Source: Acidobacteriota bacterium
GTDB taxonomy: Bacteria > Acidobacteriota > Terriglobia > Terriglobales > Acidobacteriaceae
DNA: 64,000 bases
NCBI GenBank assembly: GCA_013289795.1
Contig: JABCZH010000006.1
Coordinates: forward strand, 1-64,000
Reading direction: 5' to 3'
Part shown: one piece after another, positions 8,961 through 18,412 of the stretch
Position numbering within the stretch: the stretch's first letter is position 1
Layout: every line of letters begins with the position of its first letter
Translations under genes and position numbers: made by a program
The notes under the pieces: generated by a model
Seen by the model: only the letters and a program-made list of their open reading frames with translations
The model's database searches: none
What the model was told of the DNA's origin: nothing

Positions 8961-9539
8961 TCACAGCATGGGATGATGACCAATTTGTCCGAAGTGGAAG
9001 ACCACACCGGTGGAAACACGGATATTATTTTGCGACTTGCCGAAAGAATTGCCGTTTATGTAGTCCGCCTGTATAACCCGAAAAGTGAAGCGCGGACTCC
9101 AATCCCAGTCGTAGCCGCCGCCACCCGCAAAGGCGCGGCCAACACCTTGAAAGCCGCTCTTGGTTCCGACGGTGATCTCCACCCGGTCTTGTGCTTTCCC
9201 GATCAAACCATGCACGAAAAACTTTGACTTGTCGCGGCGCCAGGTGTACTGCGGGCCAATCATGTAATTGAAGGTCCGCAGTTGCGAGCCGTAATGGCCG
9301 CTGAGGTCAAGGGTCGCGCTCCATTTCAAGGTTATGTTAAAAGTGCCGGCGGCATTCCAGCCATTCAGGTTGGCGTTGTTGGCGAGGCCGAACGAGGTAC
9401 TGTCAAGCCGCAGGTAGGAATAGCCTCCAAAAACTTCCCAGCGGGGAGCCACGCCGTTCTGCGCGGCTGCGAACGCCGGCGCCAGGACAAGCAATAAGGA
9501 AAGGGCTGTTTTGCGGATCAATGGGAGTTCGATAGTCAT
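8961..9539 (-). CDS. Outer-membrane beta-barrel protein (OmpA-like fold)
   Basis: A 192-residue protein. ATG at 9539 is chosen because it starts a signal peptide (MTIELPLIRKTALSLLLVLAPAFAAAQ). The mature part alternates aromatic and polar residues in about eight strands (WEVFGGYSYLRL, ATLDLSGHYGS, NYMIGPQYTWR and so on) and ends in an amphipathic strand (IRVSTGVVFHFG). This matches eight-stranded OmpA/OmpW-like barrels. No peptidoglycan-binding domain is present. Followed on the same strand by the lipoprotein propeller gene. Confidence 0.75.
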   Translation of the reverse strand: MTIELPLIRKTALSLLLVLAPAFAAAQNGVAPRWEVFGGYSYLRLDSTSFGLANNANLNGWNAAGTFNITLKWSATLDLSGHYGSQLRTFNYMIGPQYTWRRDKSKFFVHGLIGKAQDRVEITVGTKSGFQGVGRAFAGGGGYDWDWSPRFTFRVIQADYINGNSFGKSQNNIRVSTGVVFHFGQIGHHPML

Positions 9540-9640
9540 TCGTATGAAAGTGTAGGTTCTGCTGGAATTCCCTTTGTTTGAGGACATGTAACTATAGCAG
9601 GTTGCCAAGGGGTCTGGCTTTATTGGGTCGACCAAGAGCT

Positions 9641-9690
9641 TGAAACGCAGAGGTCGAGGAGAACAGCCGAGGAGTGCGCGGAGAGAGGCA
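9641..9690. repeat. Dispersed CGCAGAGG/CGCGGAGA repeat (family A)
   Basis: Degenerate 9-10 base units (ACGCAGAGG, GCCGAGGAG, GCGCGGAGAG) in the gap between purQ and the barrel-protein gene. Confidence 0.6.
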
Positions 9691-9709
9691 ATCGCCTGGA
9701 CCGCAGCGG

Positions 9710-10405
9710 CTACTTCTCGGCCATGGCTCCGACCAGGGATTCGAAGATCTTGAAACCGTCGGTGCCGCCCAGTTCGGCTTCGCTGAAGCGTTCCGGATGC
9801 GGCATCATCCCGAGCACGTTGCGGCCAGGACTACAGATTCCGGCGATGTTATCAAGCGAGCCGTTGGGATTGGCCTCGGGCGTGATTTGGCCGTTGGGGT
9901 CTGTGTAACGAAAGATTACGCGGCGGTCGCGGCGCAGTTCGGCTAGGGTGGCATCGTCGCAGAAGTAGTTGCCCTCCATGTGGCCGATGGGAATGGTGAG
10001 CACTTCGCCTTCGCGGCAGGCGCTGGTAAAGGGCGTGGCGGCGGTTTCGACGCGGACGTGGACTGGCTTGCAGACATATTTAAGTCCCACGTTGCGGATC
10101 AGCGCACCGGGCAGCAATCCCGCCTCGCAAAGAATCTGGAAGCCATTGCAGATGCCGAGCACCAGGCCACCGCCGTCGGCGAACTTGCGCACTGATTCCA
10201 TGACGGGAGAAAACTTGGCAATTGCGCCGGTGCGGAGGTAATCGCCGTAGGCGAAGCCTCCGGGGACGATAATGACGTCGCAACCCTGCAAGTCGTGGGA
10301 GTCGTGCCACAGGAACGTGACCGGCTGGTGGGCGACGTGGCCGATGGTCCAATGAGCATCGTGATCGCAGTTCGACCCGGGGAAGATGATGACCCCAAAT
10401 TTCAT
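9710..10405 (-). CDS. purQ: Phosphoribosylformylglycinamidine synthase, glutaminase subunit
   Basis: A 231-residue class-I glutamine amidotransferase. It supplies ammonia to PurL for conversion of FGAR to FGAM in purine synthesis. Visible are [14 protein letters not shown] (residues 48-61), the nucleophile in GICNGFQ (C86) and the His-Glu pair in [10 protein letters not shown] near the C-terminus. ATG at 10405 follows GAGGAAAA. The length is normal for PurQ. purS and purL are not adjacent, so the complex must be assembled from a distant locus. The next gene upstream is divergent. Confidence 0.95.
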   Translation of the reverse strand: MKFGVIIFPGSNCDHDAHWTIGHVAHQPVTFLWHDSHDLQGCDVIIVPGGFAYGDYLRTGAIAKFSPVMESVRKFADGGGLVLGICNGFQILCEAGLLPGALIRNVGLKYVCKPVHVRVETAATPFTSACREGEVLTIPIGHMEGNYFCDDATLAELRRDRRVIFRYTDPNGQITPEANPNGSLDNIAGICSPGRNVLGMMPHPERFSEAELGGTDGFKIFESLVGAMAEK

Positions 10406-10509
10406 CTGGTTTTCCTCGCCGTGGGAATAGGTTGAGTTTAACATGAGGGGCGAGACCTGGTTCCCTCTGGGAAGCCTACGAGTAGCGGAGGGCGGAAGGA
10501 GCGGCGTGA

Positions 10510-10725
10510 ATGCTAAATCCAGACCCAAGGTCACCACTAAATCGCACTGTCTTCGCAGTTCTCGGCCTTATGTTTATCGGAGGCGGCTTGTCCACATTCA
10601 AGCAAGGCCATCTTCTGGTCTATCACAACTGGTGGGGAGGAACGGTATTTGGCCCATTTGCAATTCTGATTGGTATTTTGATTTTAGTATGGGCGATATT
10701 CAAGCCAGACGTTTTCAAAACCTAG
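10510..10725 (+). CDS. Small two-helix membrane protein
   Basis: A 71-residue protein. ATG at 10510 follows AAGGAG at eight bases. Two hydrophobic segments are seen ([17 protein letters not shown] and [18 protein letters not shown]), separated by a short aromatic loop (YHNWWGG). Divergent from purQ. I do not recognise a family; the strong ribosome site and clear helices make it likely to be real. Confidence 0.65.
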   Translation: MLNPDPRSPLNRTVFAVLGLMFIGGGLSTFKQGHLLVYHNWWGGTVFGPFAILIGILILVWAIFKPDVFKT

Positions 10726-10783
10726 ATTCAAAGCAGCCCACTACCCTGAGTCCCGTCTGGAGGGGAATGAGCCGCCTCCATGC

Positions 10784-10789
10784 TATAAT
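10784..10789 (+). promoter_or_regulatory. Candidate -10 element for yebC
   Basis: TATAAT in a GCTATAAT context, 107 bases before the yebC start. No strong -35 hexamer is seen at standard spacing. Confidence 0.45.
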
Positions 10790-10895
10790 TTCAGTTCGCC
10801 TGCATAAGATTCGAGGCAATCCATGATCTATTCTACGGGCGAATCCAGCGCACTGATATCGGTCGCAATCAACGTCATTAGGATGAGGTAAAGCC

Positions 10896-11645
10896 ATGTC
10901 CGGCCATTCAAAATGGGCCACAATCAAGCATAAGAAGGGCGCGCTGGATGCCAAGCGCGGCAAGATTTTCACCCGTCTGATCAAGGAAATCGGAATTGCT
11001 GCCAAGAATGGCGGCGGCGATCCGGACACCAATCCGCGGCTGCGTACGGCGATCCTCGCGGCCAAGGCGGAGAACATGCCGGCCGACAATATCAAGCGCG
11101 CCATCCAGCGCGGCACCGGAGAATTGCCGGGTGCGGTTTACGAAGAGTTTTCGCTGGAAGGTTATGGGCCGGGCGGCGTGGCTATCCTGCTCGACATCAA
11201 TACCGACAATCGCAATCGCACGGTCAGCGAGATTCGTCATGCCTTCGGCAAGAACGGCGGCAACATGGCGGAGGCCGGGGCGGTTTCATGGATGTTCCAC
11301 AAGAAGGGCGACATTGTGATTCCGAAGACGGCGGCGAAAGAGGATGATCTGATGACGATTGTGCTGGATGCCGGCGCCGAAGACTTGAAGGACGAGGGCG
11401 AAAACTGGGAAGTGCTGTCCGAGCCGTCGGCGTATGAAGCGGTTCTGGAGGCGGTGAAGAAGGCGGGCATTCAGCCCACTTCTTCGAGCGTCACCATGGT
11501 TCCGCAGAATTACATCAAGCTGGAAGGCCAGGCTGCCGGGACTATGATTCGGCTGCTGGAAGCGCTGGAAGACAGTGACGATGTGCAGAACGTGCACGCC
11601 AATTTTGATATTGATCAGAAGCTGCTGGAGGAAGTGGCGGGATAG
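10896..11645 (+). CDS. yebC: YebC/PmpR (TACO1) family protein
   Basis: A 249-residue YebC homologue. The N-terminus [15 protein letters not shown] is diagnostic, followed by [31 protein letters not shown] and GPGGVAIL. Members were first described as DNA-binding regulators; more recent work on the family implicates them in relieving ribosome stalling at proline-rich stretches. The start at 10896 is fixed by the conserved N-terminus. Length is normal. A GC-rich hairpin with T residues follows the stop, so the transcript probably ends before tlyA. Confidence 0.93.
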   Translation: MSGHSKWATIKHKKGALDAKRGKIFTRLIKEIGIAAKNGGGDPDTNPRLRTAILAAKAENMPADNIKRAIQRGTGELPGAVYEEFSLEGYGPGGVAILLDINTDNRNRTVSEIRHAFGKNGGNMAEAGAVSWMFHKKGDIVIPKTAAKEDDLMTIVLDAGAEDLKDEGENWEVLSEPSAYEAVLEAVKKAGIQPTSSSVTMVPQNYIKLEGQAAGTMIRLLEALEDSDDVQNVHANFDIDQKLLEEVAG

Positions 11646-11667
11646 GGGTCCTCTGGTTCAGAAAGAC

Positions 11668-11695
11668 AAGGCCGCCTGCGGGCGGCTTTCATTTT
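11668..11695 (+). terminator. Terminator after yebC
   Basis: GCCGCC (11671-11676) and GGCGGC (11681-11686) form a tight stem with a TGCG loop. It is extended by AAG/TTT and followed by TTTCATTTT. Confidence 0.75.
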
Positions 11696-11713
11696 GCTTA
11701 CGACCGAGTGACC

Positions 11714-12454
11714 ATGAAGACCAGACTCGACAAATTGATCTTTGAACGCGGGCTGGCGGCGTCCCGAGAACGGGCGCAGGCGATGATTCTTGCGGGGAAA
11801 GTCCTGGTGAATGGGCAGAAGATCGAAAAAGCCGGGGCGGCGGTGGAAGCCGACGCCGAGATTCGCCTGCTCGGAGAAGACTTGAAGTACGTCAGCCGAG
11901 GCGGGCTGAAGCTGGAACGGGCGCTGGAGCATTGGAAGATCGACGCAACAGGGAAGACCTGTCTCGACGTTGGCACTTCGACTGGCGGCTTTACGGATTG
12001 TTTACTGCAGCACGGGGCCGCGCGCGTGATTGCCGTGGATACCGGCCACGGTCAGATTGATTTTCGTTTGCGGCAGGATTCGCGGGTGCGTTTGTTGGAA
12101 AAGACCAACGCCCGTTATCTGGCCCGCGAGCAGTTGGGCGACGTGGTGGACTTCATCGCCATGGATGTGTCGTTCATCTCGGCGACCCTGGTGCTTCCGG
12201 CGGTGATTGCGGCTGCGTTCCCGGCGCCGCCGGTCGGGAAGCAAGTAGTCGTTCTGGTGAAGCCGCAATTTGAAGTGGGGCGTGAGTTGGTCGGGAAGGG
12301 CGGCATTGTGCGGGACGAAGCGGCGCAATTGGCGGCGGTGGAAAAAGTGCGACGGACGCTGGTAGCTTTGGGCTGTGCGCGGACTGAGATGATTGACTCG
12401 CCTATCCTTGGAGCGGAAGGGAATCGGGAGTTTCTGCTGTACGGGGCATTCTGA
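11714..12454 (+). CDS. tlyA: TlyA-family rRNA 2'-O-methyltransferase (S4 + FtsJ)
   Basis: A 246-residue protein. Residues 1-60 are an S4 RNA-binding domain (RLDKLIFERGLAASRERAQ and GKVLVNGQ). The rest is an FtsJ-like methyltransferase with the SAM motif LDVGTSTGGFTDCLL near residue 80 and VKPQFE in the catalytic region. TlyA methylates 2'-O of cytidines in ribosomal RNA; older annotations call it hemolysin A. ATG at 11714 is preferred over the GTG at 11708 just upstream. Followed by repeats and nadK, a pairing often seen in bacteria. Confidence 0.9.
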   Translation: MKTRLDKLIFERGLAASRERAQAMILAGKVLVNGQKIEKAGAAVEADAEIRLLGEDLKYVSRGGLKLERALEHWKIDATGKTCLDVGTSTGGFTDCLLQHGAARVIAVDTGHGQIDFRLRQDSRVRLLEKTNARYLAREQLGDVVDFIAMDVSFISATLVLPAVIAAAFPAPPVGKQVVVLVKPQFEVGRELVGKGGIVRDEAAQLAAVEKVRRTLVALGCARTEMIDSPILGAEGNREFLLYGAF

Positions 12455-12470
12455 AGCGCACAGAGCCAAG

Positions 12471-12520
12471 CCTTTAATCGCGGAGTTCGCAGAGGAAACT
12501 CGCAGAGAACGCGGAGAGGA
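12471..12520. repeat. Dispersed CGCAGAG/CGCGGAG repeat (family A)
   Basis: ATCGCGGAG, TTCGCAGAGG, CTCGCAGAG and AACGCGGAGAG at a 9-11 base period, filling the tlyA-nadK gap. Confidence 0.7.
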
Positions 12521-12530
12521 TATCGAACCA

Positions 12531-12566
12531 GTTCTCAGATCTCAGTTCCCAGTTCTCAGTTTTCGG
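12531..12566. repeat. TTCTCAG heptamer repeat (family B)
   Basis: Four to five consecutive copies of a 7-8 base unit (TTCTCAG, ATCTCAG, TTCCCAG, TTCTCAG) directly after a family-A repeat and 15 bases before the nadK start. Confidence 0.7.
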
Positions 12567-12580
12567 TACAATGCAGCTTC

Positions 12581-13459
12581 ATGGTCAGCAGCAATTCATC
12601 TTCAGCGAAAGCCGCGGCTATTGTCTCCAAGCCGGGGAAGCCGGAGTTGGCGACGGTTGTGCCGCAACTCCTGCGATGGTTCCGCGATCACAAATACCAG
12701 GTGGTCGTGGACGAGGAAACCAAGCCGCATGCGCCGGGAGTGGAAGTCGTCCGCCGGGAAGACTTGGGTTCGAGGCCGCTGGAGTTCGTGGTGGTGCTGG
12801 GCGGTGATGGCACGTTGCTCTCCGCAACGCGGGCCGTGGCCAAGGCCGGGATTCCGGTACTGGGCGTGAATCTAGGTTCGTTGGGATTCTTGACTGAAGT
12901 TCCGCTGGACCAGCTCTATCCGACACTACAGGGGATCGAGGACAGTTGCTGCAACGTCGAGACCCGGTGCATGGTGCACTGTGAGGCGGTCCGCAAAGAC
13001 AAGGTGGTCTCGAGCTACGAAGCCCTAAACGACATTGTGGTAGGCAAGGGGACGATTTCGCGTCTAAACAGTTGCGACGTGTACGTGGACGGTGAGTTCG
13101 TATCGGAGTACAAAGCCGACAGCCTGATTATTTCGACGCCGACGGGTTCAACCGCTTACTCGCTTTCCGCCGGCGGACCCATCGTGATGCCGACGGTCAA
13201 TGCGTTCGTGGTTACTCCGGTTGCGGCCCACTCGCTGACGCACCGGCCGTTGGTGGTGCCCGATACTTCCAGCATCGAGCTGGTGGTTAATACCGGTGAG
13301 GACGAGGCGTATCTCAGCGTGGACGGCCAGGTCGGTATGCCCATGTACGATGGCGACCGGGTGCGCTGCCGCAAGTCTGAGCATCATGTAAAGCTGCTGC
13401 GCGTGCAAGGGACGTTCTTCGATGTGCTGCGCACCAAACTGAAGTGGGGACAACGATAA
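12581..13459 (+). CDS. nadK: NAD kinase
   Basis: A 292-residue ATP-NAD kinase making NADP. The catalytic GGDGTLL motif is at residues 74-80, with the conserved GVNLGSLGFLTE next and the downstream block STPTGSTAYSLSAGGP. The usual Asn-Glu of the NAD-binding loop reads Asn-Asp here (EALNDIVV). ATG at 12581 gives a normal length. It lies downstream of tlyA and only five bases before the amidohydrolase start, so the two probably share a message. Confidence 0.92.
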   Translation: MVSSNSSSAKAAAIVSKPGKPELATVVPQLLRWFRDHKYQVVVDEETKPHAPGVEVVRREDLGSRPLEFVVVLGGDGTLLSATRAVAKAGIPVLGVNLGSLGFLTEVPLDQLYPTLQGIEDSCCNVETRCMVHCEAVRKDKVVSSYEALNDIVVGKGTISRLNSCDVYVDGEFVSEYKADSLIISTPTGSTAYSLSAGGPIVMPTVNAFVVTPVAAHSLTHRPLVVPDTSSIELVVNTGEDEAYLSVDGQVGMPMYDGDRVRCRKSEHHVKLLRVQGTFFDVLRTKLKWGQR

Positions 13460-13464
13460 CTCCG

Positions 13465-15183
13465 ATGTCCAAATCCATGAAAGGCATTCGAGCGTTGCTT
13501 GCGCTACTGGCTTGCGTTGCCTTGACGATTGTGGCTGCGGCACAGTCCAGGGCGGTTGCTGACTTGATCATTACTCACGCCAACATCTGGACCGGGGATG
13601 AAGCGCACCCGCGTGCCCAGGCGGTGGCAGTGTTTGGAGATCGAATTATCGCGGTGGGTTCGGATGCAGATGTCGAGGGGCTGCGTGGACCCAGTACTAA
13701 GGTGATGGACGCGGGTGGCAAGCTGCTGCTTCCGGGTTTCAACGACGCGCATACGCACTTCGCCAACGGAGGGGCGCAACTGGACAGCGTGCAGCTTAAC
13801 GATGCGACTACTACGGACGAATTTGTCCGGCGCATTGCCGAGCGGGCGAAGAACACTCCGAAAGGCGAATGGATACAGGGTGGGGATTGGGATGAGACCA
13901 AGTGGCCGGGTTCGCCTCTCCCTACGAAGGAATTGATCGATCCGGTTACGCCTGACAATCCGGTTTTCTTGAACCGTTACGACGGTCATTCTTCGCTGGC
14001 GAATTCGGCTGCCCTCAAACTGGCCGGGGTGACCACGCAGACGCCCGATCCGCCGGGGGGCACCATTGTGCGAGATGTACAGGGGAATCCTACGGGAGAC
14101 CTCAAAGACGCTGCCACCGACCTGGTGGAAAAAGTGATTCCACCACCTTCTCGTGAGCAGCGGATGCGCGCCGTGAGACGTGCACTGGAACATGCGGCTT
14201 CCGTAGGGGTGACCAGCGTCCAGAATATGGATCCCGACTACGCAGACATCGCTGCCTACGCGGAACTATTGCAGGCGGGCGAACTGACTACGCGCATCTA
14301 CGCTGCGCCTCTGATTACGCAGGTGGATGATCAAGTGAATCTTGGAATTCGCCACGCCTTTGGCGGGCCTTATCTGAGGATCGGAGCGGTCAAGGCGTTC
14401 GCGGACGGATCGTTGGGGTCGCGCACGGCTTACTTTTTCGAGCCGTTCTCAGACCAGCCCGACAATCACGGCCTGCTTTCGGATGAGATGCAGCCGCTTT
14501 CGCTGATGCGTGATCGAATGATGAAGGCGGATGCTGCCGGGATCCAGATCTGCACGCATGCCATTGGTGACCAGGCGATCTCGATGATCCTGGATTTGTA
14601 CACCGAGATGGTGAAGGCTCATGGTGCAGCAGACCGGCGTTTCCGCATCGAGCATGCGCAGCACATGGCCGCGAAGGACTTCGACCGCCTCGCGGAGTTG
14701 AATGTGATTGCTTCAGTGCAGCCCTATCATGCGATTGATGACGGACGCTGGGCGGAGGCGCGTATTGGGCACGACCGTGCCAGCCGGACTTATGCGTTCC
14801 GGACGCTCCTAAATCACGGTGTACGTCTAGCATTCGGGACGGATTGGGATGTAGCGCCACTCAATCCGATGCTGGGCTTGTATGCCGCGGTGACCCGCGC
14901 AACGCTCGATGGAAAGAATCCCAACGGCTGGTTTCCAGAGCAGAAGCTGACAGTGGAGGAATCGGTCCGCGCATACACCATGGGTTCGGCATTCGCGGAA
15001 TTTCAGGAGAACGAGAAAGGCTCGATCACGCGGGGGAAACTGGCGGATATGGTCATTTTCAGCGATGACATTTTTTCGATTGATCCGGTGAAGATTCGAG
15101 ATGTGAAAGTGCTGAAAACGATTGTGGGTGGGAGAGTAGTCTGGGATGCGGCGCGAAAGCCGGAGTACGTCGCCGGACCCTAG
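13465..15183 (+). CDS. Exported amidohydrolase, YtcJ-like
   Basis: A 572-residue metal-dependent amidohydrolase of the YtcJ (Amidohydro_3) type. The N-terminal 24 residues (KGIRALLALLACVALTIVAAAQS) look like a signal peptide. The hydrolase follows with the HxH motif DAHTHF near residue 95, a HAIGDQA histidine near 370, RIEHAQH and FGTDWDV near 460. Family members hydrolyse amide bonds or act on small N-acylated substrates; the substrate here is unknown. ATG at 13465 lies just after the nadK stop. The stop at 15183 is four bases from the convergent lysA stop. Confidence 0.85.
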   Translation: MSKSMKGIRALLALLACVALTIVAAAQSRAVADLIITHANIWTGDEAHPRAQAVAVFGDRIIAVGSDADVEGLRGPSTKVMDAGGKLLLPGFNDAHTHFANGGAQLDSVQLNDATTTDEFVRRIAERAKNTPKGEWIQGGDWDETKWPGSPLPTKELIDPVTPDNPVFLNRYDGHSSLANSAALKLAGVTTQTPDPPGGTIVRDVQGNPTGDLKDAATDLVEKVIPPPSREQRMRAVRRALEHAASVGVTSVQNMDPDYADIAAYAELLQAGELTTRIYAAPLITQVDDQVNLGIRHAFGGPYLRIGAVKAFADGSLGSRTAYFFEPFSDQPDNHGLLSDEMQPLSLMRDRMMKADAAGIQICTHAIGDQAISMILDLYTEMVKAHGAADRRFRIEHAQHMAAKDFDRLAELNVIASVQPYHAIDDGRWAEARIGHDRASRTYAFRTLLNHGVRLAFGTDWDVAPLNPMLGLYAAVTRATLDGKNPNGWFPEQKLTVEESVRAYTMGSAFAEFQENEKGSITRGKLADMVIFSDDIFSIDPVKIRDVKVLKTIVGGRVVWDAARKPEYVAGP

Positions 15184-15187
15184 GCCG

Positions 15188-16504
15188 CTATTTGGTCTTG
15201 CGTTCGAGACGAAGCAGATCGGCGATGGACTCACGCCGTCTGACGAGTTTGGCGGTTCTTCCGTCGATCAACACCTCCGCCGGGCGTGGGCGAGTGTTGT
15301 AGTTGGAAGCCAGTGACATTCCATAGGCGCCGGCGTCGAGCACGGCCAGCAGGCCGCCTTCTTGCATAGTCGGCAGTTCGCGGTCCCGCGCCAGGAAGTC
15401 TCCGGTTTCACATACTGGCCCGACGACGTCAACGGTTTCGCGAGAATTGCCGGCCGTTGCCTCGACGGGGATGATCTGATGGTATGCGCCGTACAGCGCC
15501 GGTCGGAGCAGGTCATTCATGGCGGCATCTGCGATCAGAAATGTCTTTCCGCGGTTCGTCTTCTTATAAAGCACCCTGGTCAGCAGGATGCCGGCGGGGC
15601 CGACGATCGAGCGACCAGGCTCGAGCAATAGATGGACATCCAATCCGCTGAGCGGCGCCGATAGGGCTTGGGCGTAGGCCGCCAGCCGTTCGGCGAAATC
15701 GGATGTCTGGTCGTCGTAATCGATGCCCAAGCCTCCGCCGGCGTCGACATACTTAATTGCATGGTTGCTCCGCAGCTCACGAACCAACTCGGCGACGCGC
15801 TCCATCGTCTGGCCAAAAGGTTTTACATCGAGAATCTGCGAGCCGATGTGAACGCTCACGCCGGCGATACTCAAGCGGGAACGCCGAGCAGCTTGCGCAT
15901 AGAGCCGTATCGCTTCGCTGATCGGAACTCCGAATTTGTGCTCGCGCAAGCCGGTGGAAATATAGGGATGAGTCTCAGCAGAGACGTCGGGATTTACGCG
16001 CAGGGCGATGCGGGCAGTTTTCTTGAGGCGTGCGGCGCATTCTGCCAGCGCGGATAGCTCCGACTCGCTCTCCACGTTAAACAATAAAATGTTGGCGGCG
16101 AGGGCGGCTTCCATCTCTGGCCGCGACTTGCCCACGCCGGAGAAAACCGTCTTCCGGGCTGCGGCGCGGCTGACTTGCAGCACGCGCTCCAGTTCGCCGC
16201 CAGAGACCACGTCGAAACCGCAGTTCAATCGTGCCAAGAGGCGCAGTATGCCGAGGTTCGAGTTTGCCTTTACCGAGTAACAGAGAGTGTGAGGAACTGC
16301 GTGGAAGGCTAGTTCGAAAGCTCCTACACGATCGCGAATGGCAGACGCAGAATAGACGTACAAGGGAGTGCCGAAGCGTTCTGCCAAATCAGCGAGCGGA
16401 ATTCGTTCGCAATGAAGAATGGAGGCCAGGGAGCGACCTGACTTCGTCTGGCGGTAGAAAAACTCCGGAAACCGTGCGGCAGCGGGTTGCTCGATGCGAC
16501 TCAC
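15188..16504 (-). CDS. lysA: Diaminopimelate decarboxylase
   Basis: A 438-residue fold-III PLP enzyme that converts meso-diaminopimelate to lysine. The PLP lysine is K79 in YSVKANSN. Further motifs are GFDVVSGGEL, VHIGSQI, GGGLGIDY, LEPGRSIVGPAG and VCETGDFLARDR with the substrate-contacting Cys-Glu. The start overlaps the stop of the upstream PP2C phosphatase gene by four bases, so the two are translationally coupled. That pairing of a stress phosphatase with a lysine gene has no obvious logic and may only reflect compact gene order. Confidence 0.95.
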   Translation of the reverse strand: MSRIEQPAAARFPEFFYRQTKSGRSLASILHCERIPLADLAERFGTPLYVYSASAIRDRVGAFELAFHAVPHTLCYSVKANSNLGILRLLARLNCGFDVVSGGELERVLQVSRAAARKTVFSGVGKSRPEMEAALAANILLFNVESESELSALAECAARLKKTARIALRVNPDVSAETHPYISTGLREHKFGVPISEAIRLYAQAARRSRLSIAGVSVHIGSQILDVKPFGQTMERVAELVRELRSNHAIKYVDAGGGLGIDYDDQTSDFAERLAAYAQALSAPLSGLDVHLLLEPGRSIVGPAGILLTRVLYKKTNRGKTFLIADAAMNDLLRPALYGAYHQIIPVEATAGNSRETVDVVGPVCETGDFLARDRELPTMQEGGLLAVLDAGAYGMSLASNYNTRPRPAEVLIDGRTAKLVRRRESIADLLRLERKTK

Positions 16505-18267
16505 TTGCGTTTTCCGGCAGGCCCTTTAACGCGGATCACCACCACCGTCTCATCGTCGAAGGCTTCTTCTCCCGCGGCATGTTCGGCCACGGCCTTGAAG
16601 ATAGCTTTCACAACGGCATCGGGAGGCGCAGCGATGTTCTGGCTTACGACCTGCTCCAGGCGTCCGCGTCCGAACATATCACCGGCGCGATTGCGGGCAT
16701 CGAGAATGCCATCGCTAAAAAAGATGAACATGTCGCCGGGCTTGGCGCGGAAACTAAGCTCGTCGTAGTCGGCGTCGTCGAACAATCCTGAGGGCAATCC
16801 GGCGATCTCGATGGGTTCGATCTTGCCGTCGTGGCAGTAGAGTGGCCGCGGCAAGCCAGAGTTGGCAATGCGCAGAGTGCGGTGTTGGTCGTCCCACAGG
16901 GCGTAGATCAGCGAGACAAACTGGGCTTCAATGCGGCGCTCTCCCAGTGAGAAGTTCAGTGCTGACAGCATTTCGGCGGGCGAAGGCTCGATGGGGGCAT
17001 GGGAACGGAGGATGCCGCTGACCAGCGCGGCATAGATGGCCGCGGGTGCACCTTTTCCGCTGACATCACCGACGATGATGGCGGTGCGGGAAAGGGAATA
17101 GCTGACAAAGTCGTAGAGGTCTCCGCCAATGGCGCGCGCCGGCATGGACTTGGCGGCGATGTCCAGGTACTCAGGTTTGGGCAAGGTGTGGGGCAGCAGA
17201 CGGAATTGCAACTCGCGGGCGAGGGCCAGGTCCCGCTCCAGGCGTTTTTCCTGGCGAGCGATTTGTTCGTAGAGGCGGGCATTCTCGAGCGCAATGGCAA
17301 CTTGCGCAGCCAGCGTGGTGACAGTGCGTTTGTGGTCTTCGGTAAAGAAGCCGCGCCGAGTGTGCTCCAGATCAAGCACGCCGATGACTTTGTCTTTGTA
17401 GATCAGAGGCACGGCCAGCTCGGAACGAGTCTCGGGATTGAGCTGGATGTAGCGTGGGTCTTTCGAGACGTCTGGCACCAGAACGGCTTCCTTGTGTTCT
17501 GCGGCGTAACCCACCAGACCGCGTCCCTGTGGGACTTCATGCTTGAGGTGAACGTTTTCCTGAAAGCGTTGCGAAAAGCGGTGTTGCAGCTTTTCTCCCG
17601 TCGCATCGAGCAGCAGAATGCTGAACATCTGATAGTCGATCAGGCGGCTGAGCAGTTCGGCGATGCGCTTTAGCAGTTCATCGACATTCAGAATCGAGGT
17701 TAGCTCGCGTGCAATCTCATTGAGCAAGACCAGCGTGCGTGCCTGGCGAGTGGTGCGGGTATAGAGACGCGCGTTTTCGATGCCGACAGCCATTCGCGAA
17801 GCGATCAGCGTCAGCAGCCGTTTGTGTTCTTCGGTGAAGTGGTTGGGCAGTGGAGACTCGATATCAATCACGCCGATCAAGCGGTTCTTGACGATGAGCG
17901 GGACGGCCAGTTCGGAACGCACGTTGGGGACCGCAGAAATGTAGCGCGGATCGAGGGAGACATCGTGCACCAGGATGGCCTCACGCCGCTGGGCGGCAAT
18001 GCCGGTCACGCCCTCACCCACCTTGATTTTCAGCCGCTCCGCGACCTCGCGTGAGTAACCCACCTGGAAGCGAAAGCGCAACTCCTGCGTCTTCTCGTTC
18101 AGCAGCAGGATGGCAAAGATCCTGTAATCAATGACTTTGCGCACCAATTCCGCGACCCGGCGCAGGGTCGTGTCCAGATCGAGCGTGGTGTTGACCACGT
18201 CTGCCACTTCGAGCAGCAGAGGCTCGACTTTGTTTTGAAGCTCGGTGTCTGCGACCACTGTTTCCAC
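16501..18267 (-). CDS. PP2C (SpoIIE/RsbU-type) phosphatase with two GAF domains
   Basis: A 588-residue soluble signalling protein. Residues about 20-165 and 185-335 are two GAF domains with near-identical DVSLDPRYIS/DVSKDPRYIQ and RSELAVPLI cores. A coiled linker (RQEKRLERDLALARELQ) leads to a PP2C domain with metal-binding motifs ARAIGGDLYDF, VGDVSGKGAPAA, FFSDGILDARN and a C-terminal FDDETVVV. Such proteins dephosphorylate anti-sigma-factor antagonists in partner-switching stress pathways. Start is GTG at 18267. No anti-sigma partner is adjacent. lysA overlaps its end. Confidence 0.92.
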   Translation of the reverse strand: METVVADTELQNKVEPLLLEVADVVNTTLDLDTTLRRVAELVRKVIDYRIFAILLLNEKTQELRFRFQVGYSREVAERLKIKVGEGVTGIAAQRREAILVHDVSLDPRYISAVPNVRSELAVPLIVKNRLIGVIDIESPLPNHFTEEHKRLLTLIASRMAVGIENARLYTRTTRQARTLVLLNEIARELTSILNVDELLKRIAELLSRLIDYQMFSILLLDATGEKLQHRFSQRFQENVHLKHEVPQGRGLVGYAAEHKEAVLVPDVSKDPRYIQLNPETRSELAVPLIYKDKVIGVLDLEHTRRGFFTEDHKRTVTTLAAQVAIALENARLYEQIARQEKRLERDLALARELQFRLLPHTLPKPEYLDIAAKSMPARAIGGDLYDFVSYSLSRTAIIVGDVSGKGAPAAIYAALVSGILRSHAPIEPSPAEMLSALNFSLGERRIEAQFVSLIYALWDDQHRTLRIANSGLPRPLYCHDGKIEPIEIAGLPSGLFDDADYDELSFRAKPGDMFIFFSDGILDARNRAGDMFGRGRLEQVVSQNIAAPPDAVVKAIFKAVAEHAAGEEAFDDETVVVIRVKGPAGKRK

Positions 18268-18330
18268 ATGTCTATGATATCAGTCAGTGCTGTGGTATCG
18301 CTCTCCAGCGATGTGTTTCGCGGGCAAAGC

Positions 18331-18377
18331 TCTTGACCGCAAAGAACGCAAAGGACATCGCAAAGCTAGCGAAGAAA
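18331..18377. repeat. Dispersed CGCAAAG repeat (family A)
   Basis: GACCGCAAAG, AACGCAAAGG, CATCGCAAAG and CTAGCGAAG at a roughly 10-base period between hpt and the phosphatase gene. Confidence 0.7.
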
Positions 18378-18412
18378 AACAAAGCTTGAATAGCCCTTGT
18401 CTTAGAGCTACG